From NCBI GenBank assembly GCA_000405345.1, contig ASPC01000049.1, forward strand, positions 1 to 14,779: DNA of 14,779 bases, given 5' to 3'. Numbering within the stretch: position 1 is the first letter of the stretch; each line of letters begins with the position of its first letter. Positions 7,602 through 14,387 of this stretch are shown here, piece after piece. The notes below the pieces were generated by a model. It worked only from the letters and a program-made list of their open reading frames with translations, searched no databases and was not told the origin of the DNA. This DNA is from Atribacteria bacterium SCGC AAA255-N14 (GTDB lineage: Bacteria; Atribacterota; JS1; SB-45; 34-128). A program made the position numbers and the translations under genes.

Positions 7602-8300
7602 CTATCCTTTTTTAGGTGCAGAAGAAGGAGGCTCTTCTTTTGTTTCTGCTTTTTCTTCTCCTTTAGCTTCTGCTCCTTCTACTCCTTCTACTCCTTCTAC
7701 TCCTTCTACTTCCTCCTCTTCAACCACTTCTTCTATCTTGGTAGGTTGAACTACTGCGGCAACAACTCTATCTAATTCAGTTAATACTTCAACGCCCTCA
7801 GGAATTTCCATATCTCCCACAGAAATATGATCGCCTACTTTAAGGCTACTAAGATCAGCTTTTAAACTATCCGGCATTTGAGAAGGTAAACACTCTATTT
7901 CTATTTTTCGTAATTCAACTTGCAGAATACCTCCTTCTTCTACCCCGATAGGTTCGCCAATCAATTCAATATCGACTTCTAAGGTTAATTTTTCTTTTAA
8001 AGTTACTCCATAAAAATCAACATGAACTATCTGCATTTTTAACGAATTATACTGAAGATCTTTAATTACCGCCAATCGGCTAACTTTTTTCTTCCCATCA
8101 TCTATCTCTAAATCTATAAGTCCGTGCGATTTAGCAGATAATAATTTTAGCAATTCATGATTTTTAACCTTTAATATTAAATTTTCTTTATCATGGGGGG
8201 AATATAATACTCCAGGGACAATCCCCTCCCTTCTGTATTTCTTATTAATTTCCTTCCCTGTATTATCTCTTAATTCTACTTTTAATTTTGGTTTTTTCAC
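7602..8300 (-). CDS. rplY: 50S ribosomal protein L25, Ctc/TL5 form with acidic tail
   Basis: It binds 5S rRNA in the large subunit. The 232-residue product has an N-terminal L25 domain (about 1-92, starting VKKPKLKVELRDNTGKEINKKYRREGIVPGVLY), then the beta-rich TL5/Ctc extension (about 93-185). A low-complexity acidic tail carries VEG repeats and ends SSAPKKG. I choose the GTG at 8300 because GGAGGT lies 8 nt upstream and the L25 homology begins there. The open frame continues 28 codons upstream, but that part is intergenic repeat DNA. The neighbours pth (25 bp downstream) and prs fit the Ctc context of Firmicutes. Confidence 0.93.
   Translation of the reverse strand: MKKPKLKVELRDNTGKEINKKYRREGIVPGVLYSPHDKENLILKVKNHELLKLLSAKSHGLIDLEIDDGKKKVSRLAVIKDLQYNSLKMQIVHVDFYGVTLKEKLTLEVDIELIGEPIGVEEGGILQVELRKIEIECLPSQMPDSLKADLSSLKVGDHISVGDMEIPEGVEVLTELDRVVAAVVQPTKIEEVVEEEEVEGVEGVEGVEGAEAKGEEKAETKEEPPSSAPKKG
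7672..7707. repeat. 9-bp tandem repeat coding for the VEG tail of L25
   Basis: Four copies of a 9-bp unit (ACTCCTTCT on the plus strand, the first copy with one change) encode repeating Val-Glu-Gly. Exact copies in phase with codons make this a likely site of slippage that varies the tail length without frameshift. Confidence 0.8.
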
Positions 8301-8317
8301 CTTATTAACCTCCGATC

Positions 8318-8490
8318 TCGTATTTAGTATTTCGTATATCGTTATATAATTCACCAATTGCCCAATCAAAGATACGAGTGGCAAATTAGTATAAGTTTTA
8401 TCCAGTTACCCAGTTTACCAGTTTGCCAGTCAAGAATCAATGAATTCTTTAAAATAATTGGTCAATCGATTAATCGGTCAATCGGTCAAT
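8318..8490. repeat. Heptamer and octamer arrays between prs and rplY
   Basis: Four 7-mers of the form TMGTWWN lie at 8318-8345, four 8-mers beginning CAGT at 8403-8434 and four 8-mers NGRTYAAT at 8459-8490. They fill most of the 235-bp gap and create the false N-terminal extension of the rplY frame. No terminator or strong promoter is visible, so rplY-pth may depend on transcription from prs or on a promoter I cannot recognise. Confidence 0.75.
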
Positions 8491-8535
8491 TATATTATCT
8501 TGTATTCTAACCAGCTAACTAATTTAATTGGCCAA

Positions 8536-9510
8536 TTAATTATCATTCCGTTTAAATAGACTGCTTATTGATAAATTGTTATGAATTCTGTCAATAGATT
8601 CGGCAAATATTTTTGCTACTGATAAAACCTTAATACCGGGTAAAATCTTATCGTTAGCAACGGGAATGGTATTGGTTACCACCACTTCCTTAAATATACC
8701 ATCATGTAAAGATTTTTCTAATCTTTCTTTTGCCGGACCGGCAAACACCGGATGAGTAGCACAAATATAAATCTCTTCTACCCCGGCATTTAATAAAGCC
8801 TGGCTTCCTTTTGTTAGTGTACCAGCAGTATCAATGATATCATCGACTATAATAGCAGTCTTACCTTTTACTCTTCCTACTATATGCATTATTTCTACAT
8901 CATCAAAAGACGACCTATATTTATCGATAATAGCAATCGGTTTTTTAATGCGCCCGGAAAATTCCCTGGCTCGAGCAGTTCCTCCTACATCGGGGGAAAC
9001 TACCACTACCTTATCCAAATTCTTCTCTTTAAAATAACTCGATAATATACTTACAGCTTCCAACTGATCTACAGGAATATCAAAAAAACCCTGGATCTGC
9101 CCAGCATGCAAATCCATAGTAAGTACTCGATTAGTTCCCGCAGATACCAATAAATTTGCCACTAACTTTGCGGTAATAGGCTCACGAGGCTGGGTCTTCC
9201 TCTCCTGTCTGGCATAACCATAATAGGGTATTACCGCGGTAATTCTTCCCGCCGAAGCCCTCTTTAGAGCATCTATCATAATTAGTAATTCCATAAGATA
9301 TTCATTGGTGGGCGGGCAGGTAGATTGAATTATAAAAACATCCTCACCTCTTACGCTCTCCTTAATCTTAACCTTAATTTCGCCATCAGGGAATCTGGAA
9401 ACATCAGCCTGACCTAAAGGCACATTTAAATATCTACATATCTCTTCTGCTAAATCCTTATTGGAATTACCGGCAAAAATTTTTAATGCTCTTTTCTCAT
9501 CAGGTATCAA
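8536..9510 (-). CDS. prs: Ribose-phosphate pyrophosphokinase (PRPP synthase)
   Basis: It makes phosphoribosyl pyrophosphate from ribose 5-phosphate and ATP for nucleotide, His and Trp synthesis. The product has 324 residues, close to the usual class I length. Motifs are RFPDGEIKVKI (39-49), YYGYARQERK (96-105), TMDLHAGQIQGFFD (131-144, catalytic His), SPDVGGTARARE (172-183) and the PRPP-binding IIVDDIIDTAGTL (220-232). The start is a TTG at 9510, preceded by GGAGATGA. An ATG inside that site is out of frame and closes at once. It lies 50 bp after glmU, as in Bacillus, and is followed by repeat DNA and then rplY. Confidence 0.96.
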   Translation of the reverse strand: MIPDEKRALKIFAGNSNKDLAEEICRYLNVPLGQADVSRFPDGEIKVKIKESVRGEDVFIIQSTCPPTNEYLMELLIMIDALKRASAGRITAVIPYYGYARQERKTQPREPITAKLVANLLVSAGTNRVLTMDLHAGQIQGFFDIPVDQLEAVSILSSYFKEKNLDKVVVVSPDVGGTARAREFSGRIKKPIAIIDKYRSSFDDVEIMHIVGRVKGKTAIIVDDIIDTAGTLTKGSQALLNAGVEEIYICATHPVFAGPAKERLEKSLHDGIFKEVVVTNTIPVANDKILPGIKVLSVAKIFAESIDRIHNNLSISSLFKRNDN

Positions 9511-9560
9511 AATTTTATCATCTCCGTTTTTTTAAATTTCTCTTTATAGATTATAGGGTT

Positions 9561-10937
9561 TTAACTTTTATCTTCTTTCTTTTTCTTTCTCCATCCTGAA
9601 ATATTTTTTTGCCTTGAACGGGCAATAGCTAAATTGCCTGCTGGCACATTCTCGGTAATAGTTGAGCCAGCTCCGGTATAAGAATCTTTCCCTAATTTTA
9701 CTGGAGCTACCAATGAATTATTGCTTCCGATAAAAACGCCATCTTCTATGACAGTTTTATTCTTTTTCTCACCGTCATAATTACAAGTTATAGTCCCCGC
9801 GCCAATATTGACCTTCTTACCAATTGTGGTATCGCCAAGATAGGTTAGATGAGAGGCCTTGCTGCCTTCACCCACAATAGTCTTCTTTAATTCTACAAAA
9901 TTTCCTATCTTTGCTCCTTTTTCCACGACAGTTTCGGGACGTAAATGGGCATAAGGGCCAATTTTTGCTCCTTCTTTAACGGTACTACTTTCTATAATTG
10001 AAGCCCAAACTTTAACTCCCTTTCCTATATCGGCATCAATTAGATGAGAGTAAGGTCCGATAAAACAATTACTTCCGATTTTAGTGTCTTTTTCAATAAT
10101 AGTGAAAGGATATATAATGCTATCCTGACCGATTTTAACTCCCTGCTCTATAAAAGTACTATTAGGATCAACTACAGTTACTCCTTGAAGCATCAAGTCT
10201 TGAAGGGTCTTTTGATATACTTTTTGGGAAGCATCAGCAAGATCTAATCGATTATTTATTCCTAATATTTCCGAATAATCTTTTACTATTATATTCCCTA
10301 CAGTTAATCCTTCCCCTAATAATATCTTTACCGTATCAGTTAAGTAATACTCCCCTTGTTTATTATTCGGGGTAACCTTCTCTAAGGCCTGGAACAGTTT
10401 TTCTTTATTAAAACAGTAAATTCCGCTGTTTATTTCGGTTATTTTCTTTTTATCTGTAGATAAATCTACCTCTTCGATTATCCCCTTTATTTCACCCCTT
10501 TTATCTCTGATAATTCTACCATAACCTTTAGGGTTTTTTAAAACAGTAGAGACTAGGGTGCAGCAAAAATTATTAGCCTGGTGATATTTCAAAAGCTCCT
10601 TTAGAATTTTAACCGTTAAAAAAGGGACATCGCCGGATAAAATCAGCACATCTCCTTTAAAACCAGACAATAATTTTTCGGTTTGCAAAACTGCATGAGC
10701 AGTTCCTAACTGTTCTTTTTGCTCTATATACTCTATTTTATCACCAATTAATTTTTTTATCTTATCGCTTTTATAACCGACTATTAATATCTTTCTTTTT
10801 GCTTCAAGTTGACTAACCGCGTCTAATACATAATTTAAAATTGGTTTTCCTGCAAGATTATGAAGGACTTTAGGCAGATTAGATTTCATTCTCTTGCCTT
10901 TACCTGCTGCCATAACAATTACAGCAGTATCACTCAT
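9561..10937 (-). CDS. glmU: Bifunctional GlmU: GlcN-1-P acetyltransferase / GlcNAc-1-P uridyltransferase
   Basis: It carries out the last two steps to UDP-GlcNAc, the precursor of peptidoglycan. The 458-residue product starts MSDTAVIVMAAGKGKRM, the nucleotidyltransferase signature. The uridyltransferase domain spans about residues 1-230, followed by a left-handed beta-helix of hexapeptide repeats. The acetyltransferase site is visible as GPYAHLRPE, HLTYLGD (catalytic His) and NYDGEKKNKT. The ATG at 10937 is preferred: GGAGGT sits 6 nt upstream, whereas the earlier in-frame ATG (10943) directly touches that site. The Lys-rich end GWRKKKKEDKS is normal. It opens the glmU-prs pair. Upstream is a 470-bp repeat-rich gap with tRNA-Gln beyond it. 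Confidence 0.96.
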   Translation of the reverse strand: MSDTAVIVMAAGKGKRMKSNLPKVLHNLAGKPILNYVLDAVSQLEAKRKILIVGYKSDKIKKLIGDKIEYIEQKEQLGTAHAVLQTEKLLSGFKGDVLILSGDVPFLTVKILKELLKYHQANNFCCTLVSTVLKNPKGYGRIIRDKRGEIKGIIEEVDLSTDKKKITEINSGIYCFNKEKLFQALEKVTPNNKQGEYYLTDTVKILLGEGLTVGNIIVKDYSEILGINNRLDLADASQKVYQKTLQDLMLQGVTVVDPNSTFIEQGVKIGQDSIIYPFTIIEKDTKIGSNCFIGPYSHLIDADIGKGVKVWASIIESSTVKEGAKIGPYAHLRPETVVEKGAKIGNFVELKKTIVGEGSKASHLTYLGDTTIGKKVNIGAGTITCNYDGEKKNKTVIEDGVFIGSNNSLVAPVKLGKDSYTGAGSTITENVPAGNLAIARSRQKNISGWRKKKKEDKS

Positions 10938-10981
10938 AATCATACCTCCAATTTTTATTTTTGTTTAAAATAAAAAATTAG

Positions 10982-11213
10982 TTACTTAGTTACCCAGTTA
11001 CCCGGTTTGCCAGTTAAAATTAATTAACCAATTTGCCAATTGACCAATTAATTAGTCGTTAGTTAAAATACAGGATGCAAGATAAGATAATTGACCGATT
11101 AATTAGTCGTTAATATATAGTTAGCATATAGCGTACAGCGTTTAGCGTATAGGATATTAGTTATCCAGTTACCCGGTTTGCCAGTTGGCCAGATATAAGA
11201 TATAAGATATAAG
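10982..11213. repeat. Long alternating octamer/heptamer array region upstream of glmU
   Basis: Four 8-mers of the form TTNNYYRG lie at 10982-11013, and four beginning TT (mostly TTNRCCAA) at 11024-11055. 7-mer words GATGCAA and GATAAGA lie at 11074-11087, and a run of 7-mers of the form TNTAGCG at 11113-11161. Four 8-mers of the form TTNNCCRG lie at 11161-11192, and three exact ATATAAG units at 11193-11213. Positions 11130-11153 are the exact reverse complement of 189-212, and 11074-11096 equals 13701-13723. Confidence 0.8.
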
Positions 11214-11223
11214 ATAAAACCGC

Positions 11224-11241
11224 AAGACAGGCCCGCCTGTC
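11224..11241. repeat. Palindrome AGACAGGC/GCCTGTCT
   Basis: An 8-bp perfect stem encloses a 2-nt loop. The AGACAGGC half also occurs in the hairpin at the rsmA 3' end (from about 12748), suggesting one dispersed palindromic family. No T-run follows. Confidence 0.55.
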
Positions 11242-11269
11242 TATAATGCTATTTCCGTTTCTTTCTTAT

Positions 11270-11330
11270 GTCATTCCCATGAAAATAGGAATCCATCTTA
11301 GTCATTGCGAACGAAATGAGTGCGGCAATC
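11270..11330. repeat. Two REP-like units (CATTCCC and CATTGCG types)
   Basis: TCATTCCCATGAAAATAGG (11271-11289) continues into AATCC, giving ATTCC/GGAAT inverted arms. TCATTGCGAACG (from 11302) ends in GGCAATC at 11330, with ATTGC/GCAAT arms. Both closely resemble widespread bacterial intergenic repeats (the dRS3-like ATTCCC unit and the CATTGCGA unit). They lie in tandem about 8 bp apart. The adjacent 11341-11368 holds four more 7-mers of the form ACYRNNN. Confidence 0.6.
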
Positions 11331-11407
11331 TTATCTAAAAACTATAAACTAAGTACTGAAAACCAGTTTTGTATTTTAACGAAGTAACGAATCAAAATTA
11401 ATTTATA

Positions 11408-11482
11408 TGGCTGGGGCGGAAGGGTTCGAACCTTCGAATGCGGGATCCAAATTCCCGTGCCTTACCACTTGGCTACGCCCCA
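11408..11482 (-). tRNA. tRNA-Gln (UUG)
   Basis: The minus strand folds into a full cloverleaf. The acceptor stem is TGGGGCG/CGCCCCA, with a D arm around GCCAAGTGGTAAGGC. The anticodon loop ATTTGGA on a CGGGA/TCCCG stem gives anticodon TTG, and the T arm contains GGTTCGAAC. The discriminator G and an encoded CCA follow (11408-11411). It begins 29 bp after the spoVG stop and is probably processed from the same transcript. The A at loop position 32 is less usual than C or U. Confidence 0.95.
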
Positions 11483-11511
11483 AACCGAAATATTTTATTC
11501 TTGTAACTTAA

Positions 11512-11901
11512 TTAGAATAGACCTTCTTCTTTCTTCTCGACCTCTTCTTCTGTTGTTGTTTCTTCTACTGCTTCTTCTTTTTCTTCTTCTTTGCTTTCTT
11601 CTACTTCCTCTTCTACTTTAGGTTCTACTTTAGGTTGAGGAGCTTCTTCTAATTCCCTGTTATAGACATCTAAAACTGCATTTTGTATCTTTTCTCTGAT
11701 CTCGGTATTTATGGGATGAGCAATATCTTTATGATCCCCATTGGGGAGTCTCTTGCTGGGCATTGCTACAAACATACCCTTATTGCCATCAATAACCCGT
11801 AAATCATGTACTACAAAAGAATCGTCAAAAGTAATTGACACATACGCTCTTAATTTTCCTTCTGTTTCTATTTTTCTAAGTCTAACATCTGTAATTTCCA
11901 C
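11512..11901 (-). CDS. spoVG: SpoVG family nucleic-acid-binding regulator with acidic tail
   Basis: SpoVG is a small DNA/RNA-binding regulator known from sporulation and septation in Bacillus and from virulence regulation elsewhere; it also occurs in non-sporulating bacteria. Residues 1 to about 83 form the conserved domain: [20 protein letters not shown], then [18 protein letters not shown] and [23 protein letters not shown]. The remaining 45 or so residues are almost all Glu, Val, Lys and Thr. The total of 129 exceeds the 85-100 usual for the family because of this tail. The start is GTG at 11901 with GGCGG 8 nt upstream. It precedes tRNA-Gln and glmU, matching the common spoVG-glmU-prs order. 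Its presence does not prove sporulation. Confidence 0.94.
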   Translation of the reverse strand: MEITDVRLRKIETEGKLRAYVSITFDDSFVVHDLRVIDGNKGMFVAMPSKRLPNGDHKDIAHPINTEIREKIQNAVLDVYNRELEEAPQPKVEPKVEEEVEESKEEEKEEAVEETTTEEEVEKKEEGLF

Positions 11902-12141
11902 TTATTGTACCGCCTTTTTTAATTTTTATTTTTTAAAATTACAAAATTAATTATATTTTCTGTTTGTAGTTGTTTTTTATAAATACAAATTACTCTTTCT
12001 GATTTACTACTAAAGCTTTTTGTTTAATAAAACTTATTCCTAACCATAACCTCCTAACAGTTCGTTTTGACTAATTTACTCCAGATTATTCACATAGTTG
12101 CTATTACCTCCCTATTTCAGCAAATATTTAAACATTTTATT
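11902..12141 (-). promoter_or_regulatory. spoVG upstream region with candidate -10
   Basis: This 240-bp stretch holds no convincing gene. On the minus strand a perfect TATAAT lies at 11950-11955, but no good -35 is found 16-18 bp upstream. Two good Shine-Dalgarno-like sites (GGGAGGT near 12105-12111 and GGAGG near 12050-12055) are followed only by 5-7-codon frames, so they look like remnants. spoVG may use this weak promoter or readthrough of the terminator at 12142-12175. Confidence 0.3.
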
Positions 12142-12175
12142 AAAAAATAAACACAGTAATAATACTACTGTGTTT
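12142..12175 (-). terminator. Intrinsic terminator or attenuator upstream of spoVG
   Basis: On the minus strand a perfect 10-bp stem AAACACAGTA/TACTGTGTTT with a 7-nt loop is followed by A and six T. It lies about 120 bp past the consensus promoter and about 240 bp before spoVG. It either ends a short transcript or controls readthrough into spoVG. No competing antiterminator stem is obvious. Confidence 0.75.
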
Positions 12176-12189
12176 CTGGAATAATCTAT

Positions 12190-12261
12190 TTAATATTTAT
12201 ATTTTTCTCTTCTTGATAAATTATATCTGTCTTTATTTTCAGCAATTTTATTAGTCAGCAC
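12190..12261 (-). CDS. Small ORF (23 codons) between strong promoter and terminator
   Basis: A GTG at 12261 with AAGGA 7 nt upstream opens a 23-codon frame that ends in TAA 15 bp before the terminator stem. A TTG two codons earlier is an alternative start. The predicted peptide is strongly basic and polar (MLTNKIAENKDRYNL, then Arg/Lys/Tyr-rich) and hydrophilic throughout, so it is not a membrane peptide. It has no run of one amino acid that would mark a classic attenuation leader. I do not recognise it. It may be a genuine small protein, a leader peptide, or chance coding within a small RNA. Confidence 0.35.
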   Translation of the reverse strand: MLTNKIAENKDRYNLSRREKYKY

Positions 12262-12303
12262 TGTCAATTCCTTGTTCTTTTCTGTAAGGTTTTAGTTGAA
12301 GAA

Positions 12304-12332
12304 ATTATAACATGATAGAATTTTATTGTCAA
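12304..12332 (-). promoter_or_regulatory. Perfect sigma-70-type promoter upstream of spoVG region
   Basis: The minus strand carries TTGACA (12327-12332), exactly 17 bp, then TATAAT (12304-12309). Both hexamers match consensus completely, and transcription would begin near 12297. The nearest long gene in this direction is spoVG, about 395 bp downstream, with a small ORF and a terminator between. Confidence 0.9.
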
Positions 12333-12343
12333 AAAAACAATAC

Positions 12344-12741
12344 AGTATCGAGTATATAGTATCGAGTATCAAGTTAAGAAAGCAAAAGAAAAGATAGAAA
12401 AAGTAGCATTCTTCTTTCTAATAAACTACCCCACTAAAGTTTATGCTAACTAATAATTCACCAATCTACCAATTTGCCAATTCTGCAATCACATAGGACT
12501 CATCACTATTTCTCTCTATCTTCTGAATTCTGATTCCTAGCTTCTGTCTTTTATTTTCTTCACGCGATAAGCGATACGATATACTAACGACTAATTAAAC
12601 TGGTAAATTGGGTAACCAGGTAATTAGGCTATATACTATATTAACTTATCCGCTCTACACTAATATACGCTACCGAGATACGATTTTATTCTGGATTCTA
12701 TCCTCTTTACACGATACTCAATACTCGATACTATATACTAC
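12344..12741. repeat. Arrays in the rsmA-spoVG gap
   Basis: Four 7-mers AGTATNN lie at 12344-12371, and four 8-mers ending CAA (mostly TTYDCCAA-like) at 12457-12488. 7-mers of the form GCGATAN and related lie at 12564-12584. Four 8-mers NRGNNWAN lie at 12601-12632, and four 7-mers ATACTNN at 12714-12741. The rest of this roughly 400-bp gap is AT-rich, with no gene visible on either strand. Confidence 0.7.
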
Positions 12742-12781
12742 TTTCATAGACAGGCGTTTCGCGTGTCTATGAAAGTTTTTT
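12740..12781. terminator. Hairpin spanning the rsmA stop, T-run on plus strand
   Basis: A 13-bp perfect stem (ACTTTCATAGACA at 12740-12752 with its complement at 12764-12776) extends by three more G-C pairs after a G-G mismatch. Six T follow on the plus strand only. The rsmA stop (12767-12769) is inside the right arm. As a terminator it would work best for plus-strand transcription. For rsmA it could protect the mRNA end. Confidence 0.55.
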
Positions 12782-13648
12782 CCCCATCGCCATGCTCAGC
12801 TTGGCAAATTCTTCTAAAGACAGGGTTTCCCCCCTACGGCTCTTATCAATACTTGTTTCAGTTAAAATATCTTCTATCTCCGCTTTAGCGATCACTCCCT
12901 TAAAATAGTTAGACAAAGAATTGATTAATCTCTTTCTCCTTTGTTGAAAAGAAGCTCTAATAATATTAAAAAATATTTTTTCGTTACCTACTTGTACTTG
13001 CGGTTTTTTATAGATATCTAATTTTATTATCATCGAACTTACTTTGGGTTGAGGATAAAATACTGTAGGTGGAACAATATGCACTTTTTGGGGCTGAGAG
13101 TAATATTGGGCAACTAGGGATAATATGCCATAATTTTTATTCCCTGCTTGAGCCATCAATCTTTCTCCTACCTCTTTCTGGACAAGAAATACGGCTACCT
13201 TTAAATATCGATTAAGTTCAAGAATCTGTCTTATTAAGGATATGGAGATGTAGTAAGGAAGATTACCTACTATTTTTTCAATATTTTCATCTTTTATTCT
13301 CTTCTGCTCAAAAAAATTAACCAGATCAAAATTCATAATATCTTCAAAAATAATCTCTATATTATCAAAGGAGGAGAGACTTTCTTCTAAAAGGGGGGCT
13401 AATTTTTTATCTTTCTCAATAGATATAACCTGTTTGACTAAGGGGGATAATGCAGAAGTCAGAGTTCCAATGCCTGTACCAATTTCTAAAATGCAATCTT
13501 CTTTATTTAATTTTAGTGAATTAATAATTATTCGTAGGGTGTTTTGATCTACTAAAAAATTCTGACCTAACCTTTTTTTGCATTTAAAATCATATTTAGT
13601 AAGGAGTCTGGTAACTTCTGTGGGAGAAGTTAATTTACGCTTATTCAT
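12767..13648 (-). CDS. rsmA: 16S rRNA dimethyladenosine transferase RsmA (KsgA)
   Basis: It dimethylates two adjacent adenines near the 3' end of 16S rRNA during 30S maturation. The 293-residue product has QNFLVD (29-34), the SAM-binding ILEIGTGIGTLT (53-64), acidic EKD after strand 2 (78-80), NLPYYIS (129-135) and the family's C-terminal helical domain with RASFQQRRKRL. The ATG at 13648 is chosen because it opens the conserved N terminus and has AAAAGGT about 10 nt upstream. The frame runs 40 codons further upstream, but those codons are array repeats. The last residues GKKLS fall in a hairpin. The ispE and purR genes that often lie between rsmA and spoVG in Clostridia are absent. Confidence 0.95.
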   Translation of the reverse strand: MNKRKLTSPTEVTRLLTKYDFKCKKRLGQNFLVDQNTLRIIINSLKLNKEDCILEIGTGIGTLTSALSPLVKQVISIEKDKKLAPLLEESLSSFDNIEIIFEDIMNFDLVNFFEQKRIKDENIEKIVGNLPYYISISLIRQILELNRYLKVAVFLVQKEVGERLMAQAGNKNYGILSLVAQYYSQPQKVHIVPPTVFYPQPKVSSMIIKLDIYKKPQVQVGNEKIFFNIIRASFQQRRKRLINSLSNYFKGVIAKAEIEDILTETSIDKSRRGETLSLEEFAKLSMAMGKKLS

Positions 13649-13665
13649 TAGATCGCTTACCTTTT

Positions 13666-13750
13666 TAGTCGTTAGTGAATAGTCGTTAGTATCAATACAA
13701 GATGCAAGATAAGATAATTGACCAATTGACCAATTTGCCAATTGACCAAT
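13666..13750. repeat. Heptamer-to-octamer array upstream of rsmA
   Basis: Four 7-mers TAGTNNN (13666-13693) run directly into AATACAA, GATGCAA and GATAAGA (13694-13714). After 4 bp, four 8-mers TKRCCAAT follow (13719-13750). The 23 bp at 13701-13723 recur exactly at 11074-11096, including the 7-to-8 transition. Confidence 0.8.
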
Positions 13751-13910
13751 TAAAGATAAGAAATACAAAACCGGTTTTTATTTTTTGATTTTTAGTTTTT
13801 AGATAAGAAAATCAGTTATCAGTTCCTGGTTTTCGATTCTCAGTTTTAACCCATCACAAAGGCGTATAGCAATAAGCTCCTCCCTGTTTTTAGTTTTCTA
13901 TAAACCCGAA

Positions 13911-13995
13911 ACTTGTAACCCGTAACTCGCTACTTACCACACATTACTCATCACTGTATTCTATACGCTATCCGCTATTATATACTATATACTAA
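13911..13995. repeat. Heptamer array between the tRNA cluster and rsmA
   Basis: Seven consecutive 7-mers, each starting AC (ACTTGTA, ACTCGCT, ACTCATC, ACTGTAT among them), fill 13911-13959. After 1 bp, five more of the forms CTATNNN and ATACTAN fill 13961-13995, ending 3 bp from the tRNA-Thr 3' end. The stretch 13751-13910 is AT-rich with scattered similar words and no gene. Confidence 0.75.
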
Positions 13996-13998
13996 TTT

Positions 13999-14074
13999 TG
14001 GAGCCGGCGATCTGAGTTGAACAGACAACCTACGGATTACGATTCCGTTGCTCTTCCAATTGAGCTACGCCGGC
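13999..14074 (-). tRNA. tRNA-Thr (CGU)
   Basis: The cloverleaf is complete: acceptor GCCGGCG/CGCCGGC, D arm around GCTCAATTGGAAGAGC, anticodon stem ACGGA/TCCGT with loop ATCGTAA (anticodon CGT), and T loop TTCAACT. The T stem has one G-U pair. Discriminator T and CCA are encoded. It is last in the four-tRNA transcript. Confidence 0.93.
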
Positions 14075-14094
14075 ATCATATCCTTATAAAAAAA

Positions 14095-14170
14095 TGGTAG
14101 GCGGAACAGGACTTGAACCTGTGACCCCCTACATGTGAAGCAGGTGCTCTGCCAACTGAGCTATCCGCCC
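14095..14170 (-). tRNA. tRNA-Val (CAC)
   Basis: The acceptor GGGCGGA pairs with TCCGCCT (first pair G-U). The anticodon stem CCTGC/GTAGG contains one G-U pair and carries loop TTCACAT, anticodon CAC. The T arm includes GGTTCAAGT. Discriminator A and CCA are encoded. It lies 20 bp upstream of tRNA-Thr. Confidence 0.93.
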
Positions 14171-14189
14171 ATTTTTTATAATAAATAAT

Positions 14190-14264
14190 TGGTGCCCCCA
14201 AGGGGATTTGAACCCCTGTCGCCGCCGTGAAAGGGCGGTGTCCTGTCCCCTAGACGATGGGGGC
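14190..14264 (-). tRNA. tRNA-Glu (UUC)
   Basis: The acceptor GCCCCCA pairs with TGGGGGC. The anticodon stem CCGCC/GGCGG carries loop CTTTCAC, anticodon TTC. The T arm is CAGGGGTTCAAATCCCCT. Discriminator A and CCA are encoded. It lies 19 bp upstream of tRNA-Val. Confidence 0.95.
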
Positions 14265-14279
14265 ATTTTATTTTCTCGA

Positions 14280-14352
14280 TGGGCCGTGCAGGTTTCGAAC
14301 CTGCGACCCTCTGATTAAGAGTCAGATGCTCTACCAACTGAGCTAACGGCCC
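14280..14352 (-). tRNA. tRNA-Lys (CUU), CCA not encoded
   Basis: The acceptor GGGCCGT pairs with ACGGCCC. The anticodon stem TCTGA/TCAGA carries loop CTCTTAA, anticodon CTT. The T arm contains AGGTTCGAAACCT. The discriminator A is followed by TCG instead of CCA, so this tRNA needs CCA addition, unlike the other four tRNAs here. It is the first tRNA of the cluster. Confidence 0.95.
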
Positions 14353-14387
14353 TAAAAATATTTAAAATTAAAAAAATTTGCTTCTAA

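Noticed and set aside
7518..7775. Plus-strand frame rich in Phe and Ser opposite pth/rplY
   Set aside because: It is the antisense of the Glu/Lys-rich L25 tail, which produces a false hydrophobic protein.
8301..8384. N-terminal extension of the rplY frame
   Set aside because: It is translated heptamer/octamer array. The L25 homology and a good ribosome-binding site begin at the GTG at 8300.
12262..12267. Second TTGACA on the minus strand upstream of spoVG
   Set aside because: There is no acceptable -10 at 16-18 bp, and it falls inside the small ORF region downstream of the perfect promoter.
13649..13768. 40-codon N-terminal extension of the rsmA frame
   Set aside because: It is array repeat DNA read in frame. 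The conserved N terminus starts at the ATG at 13648.
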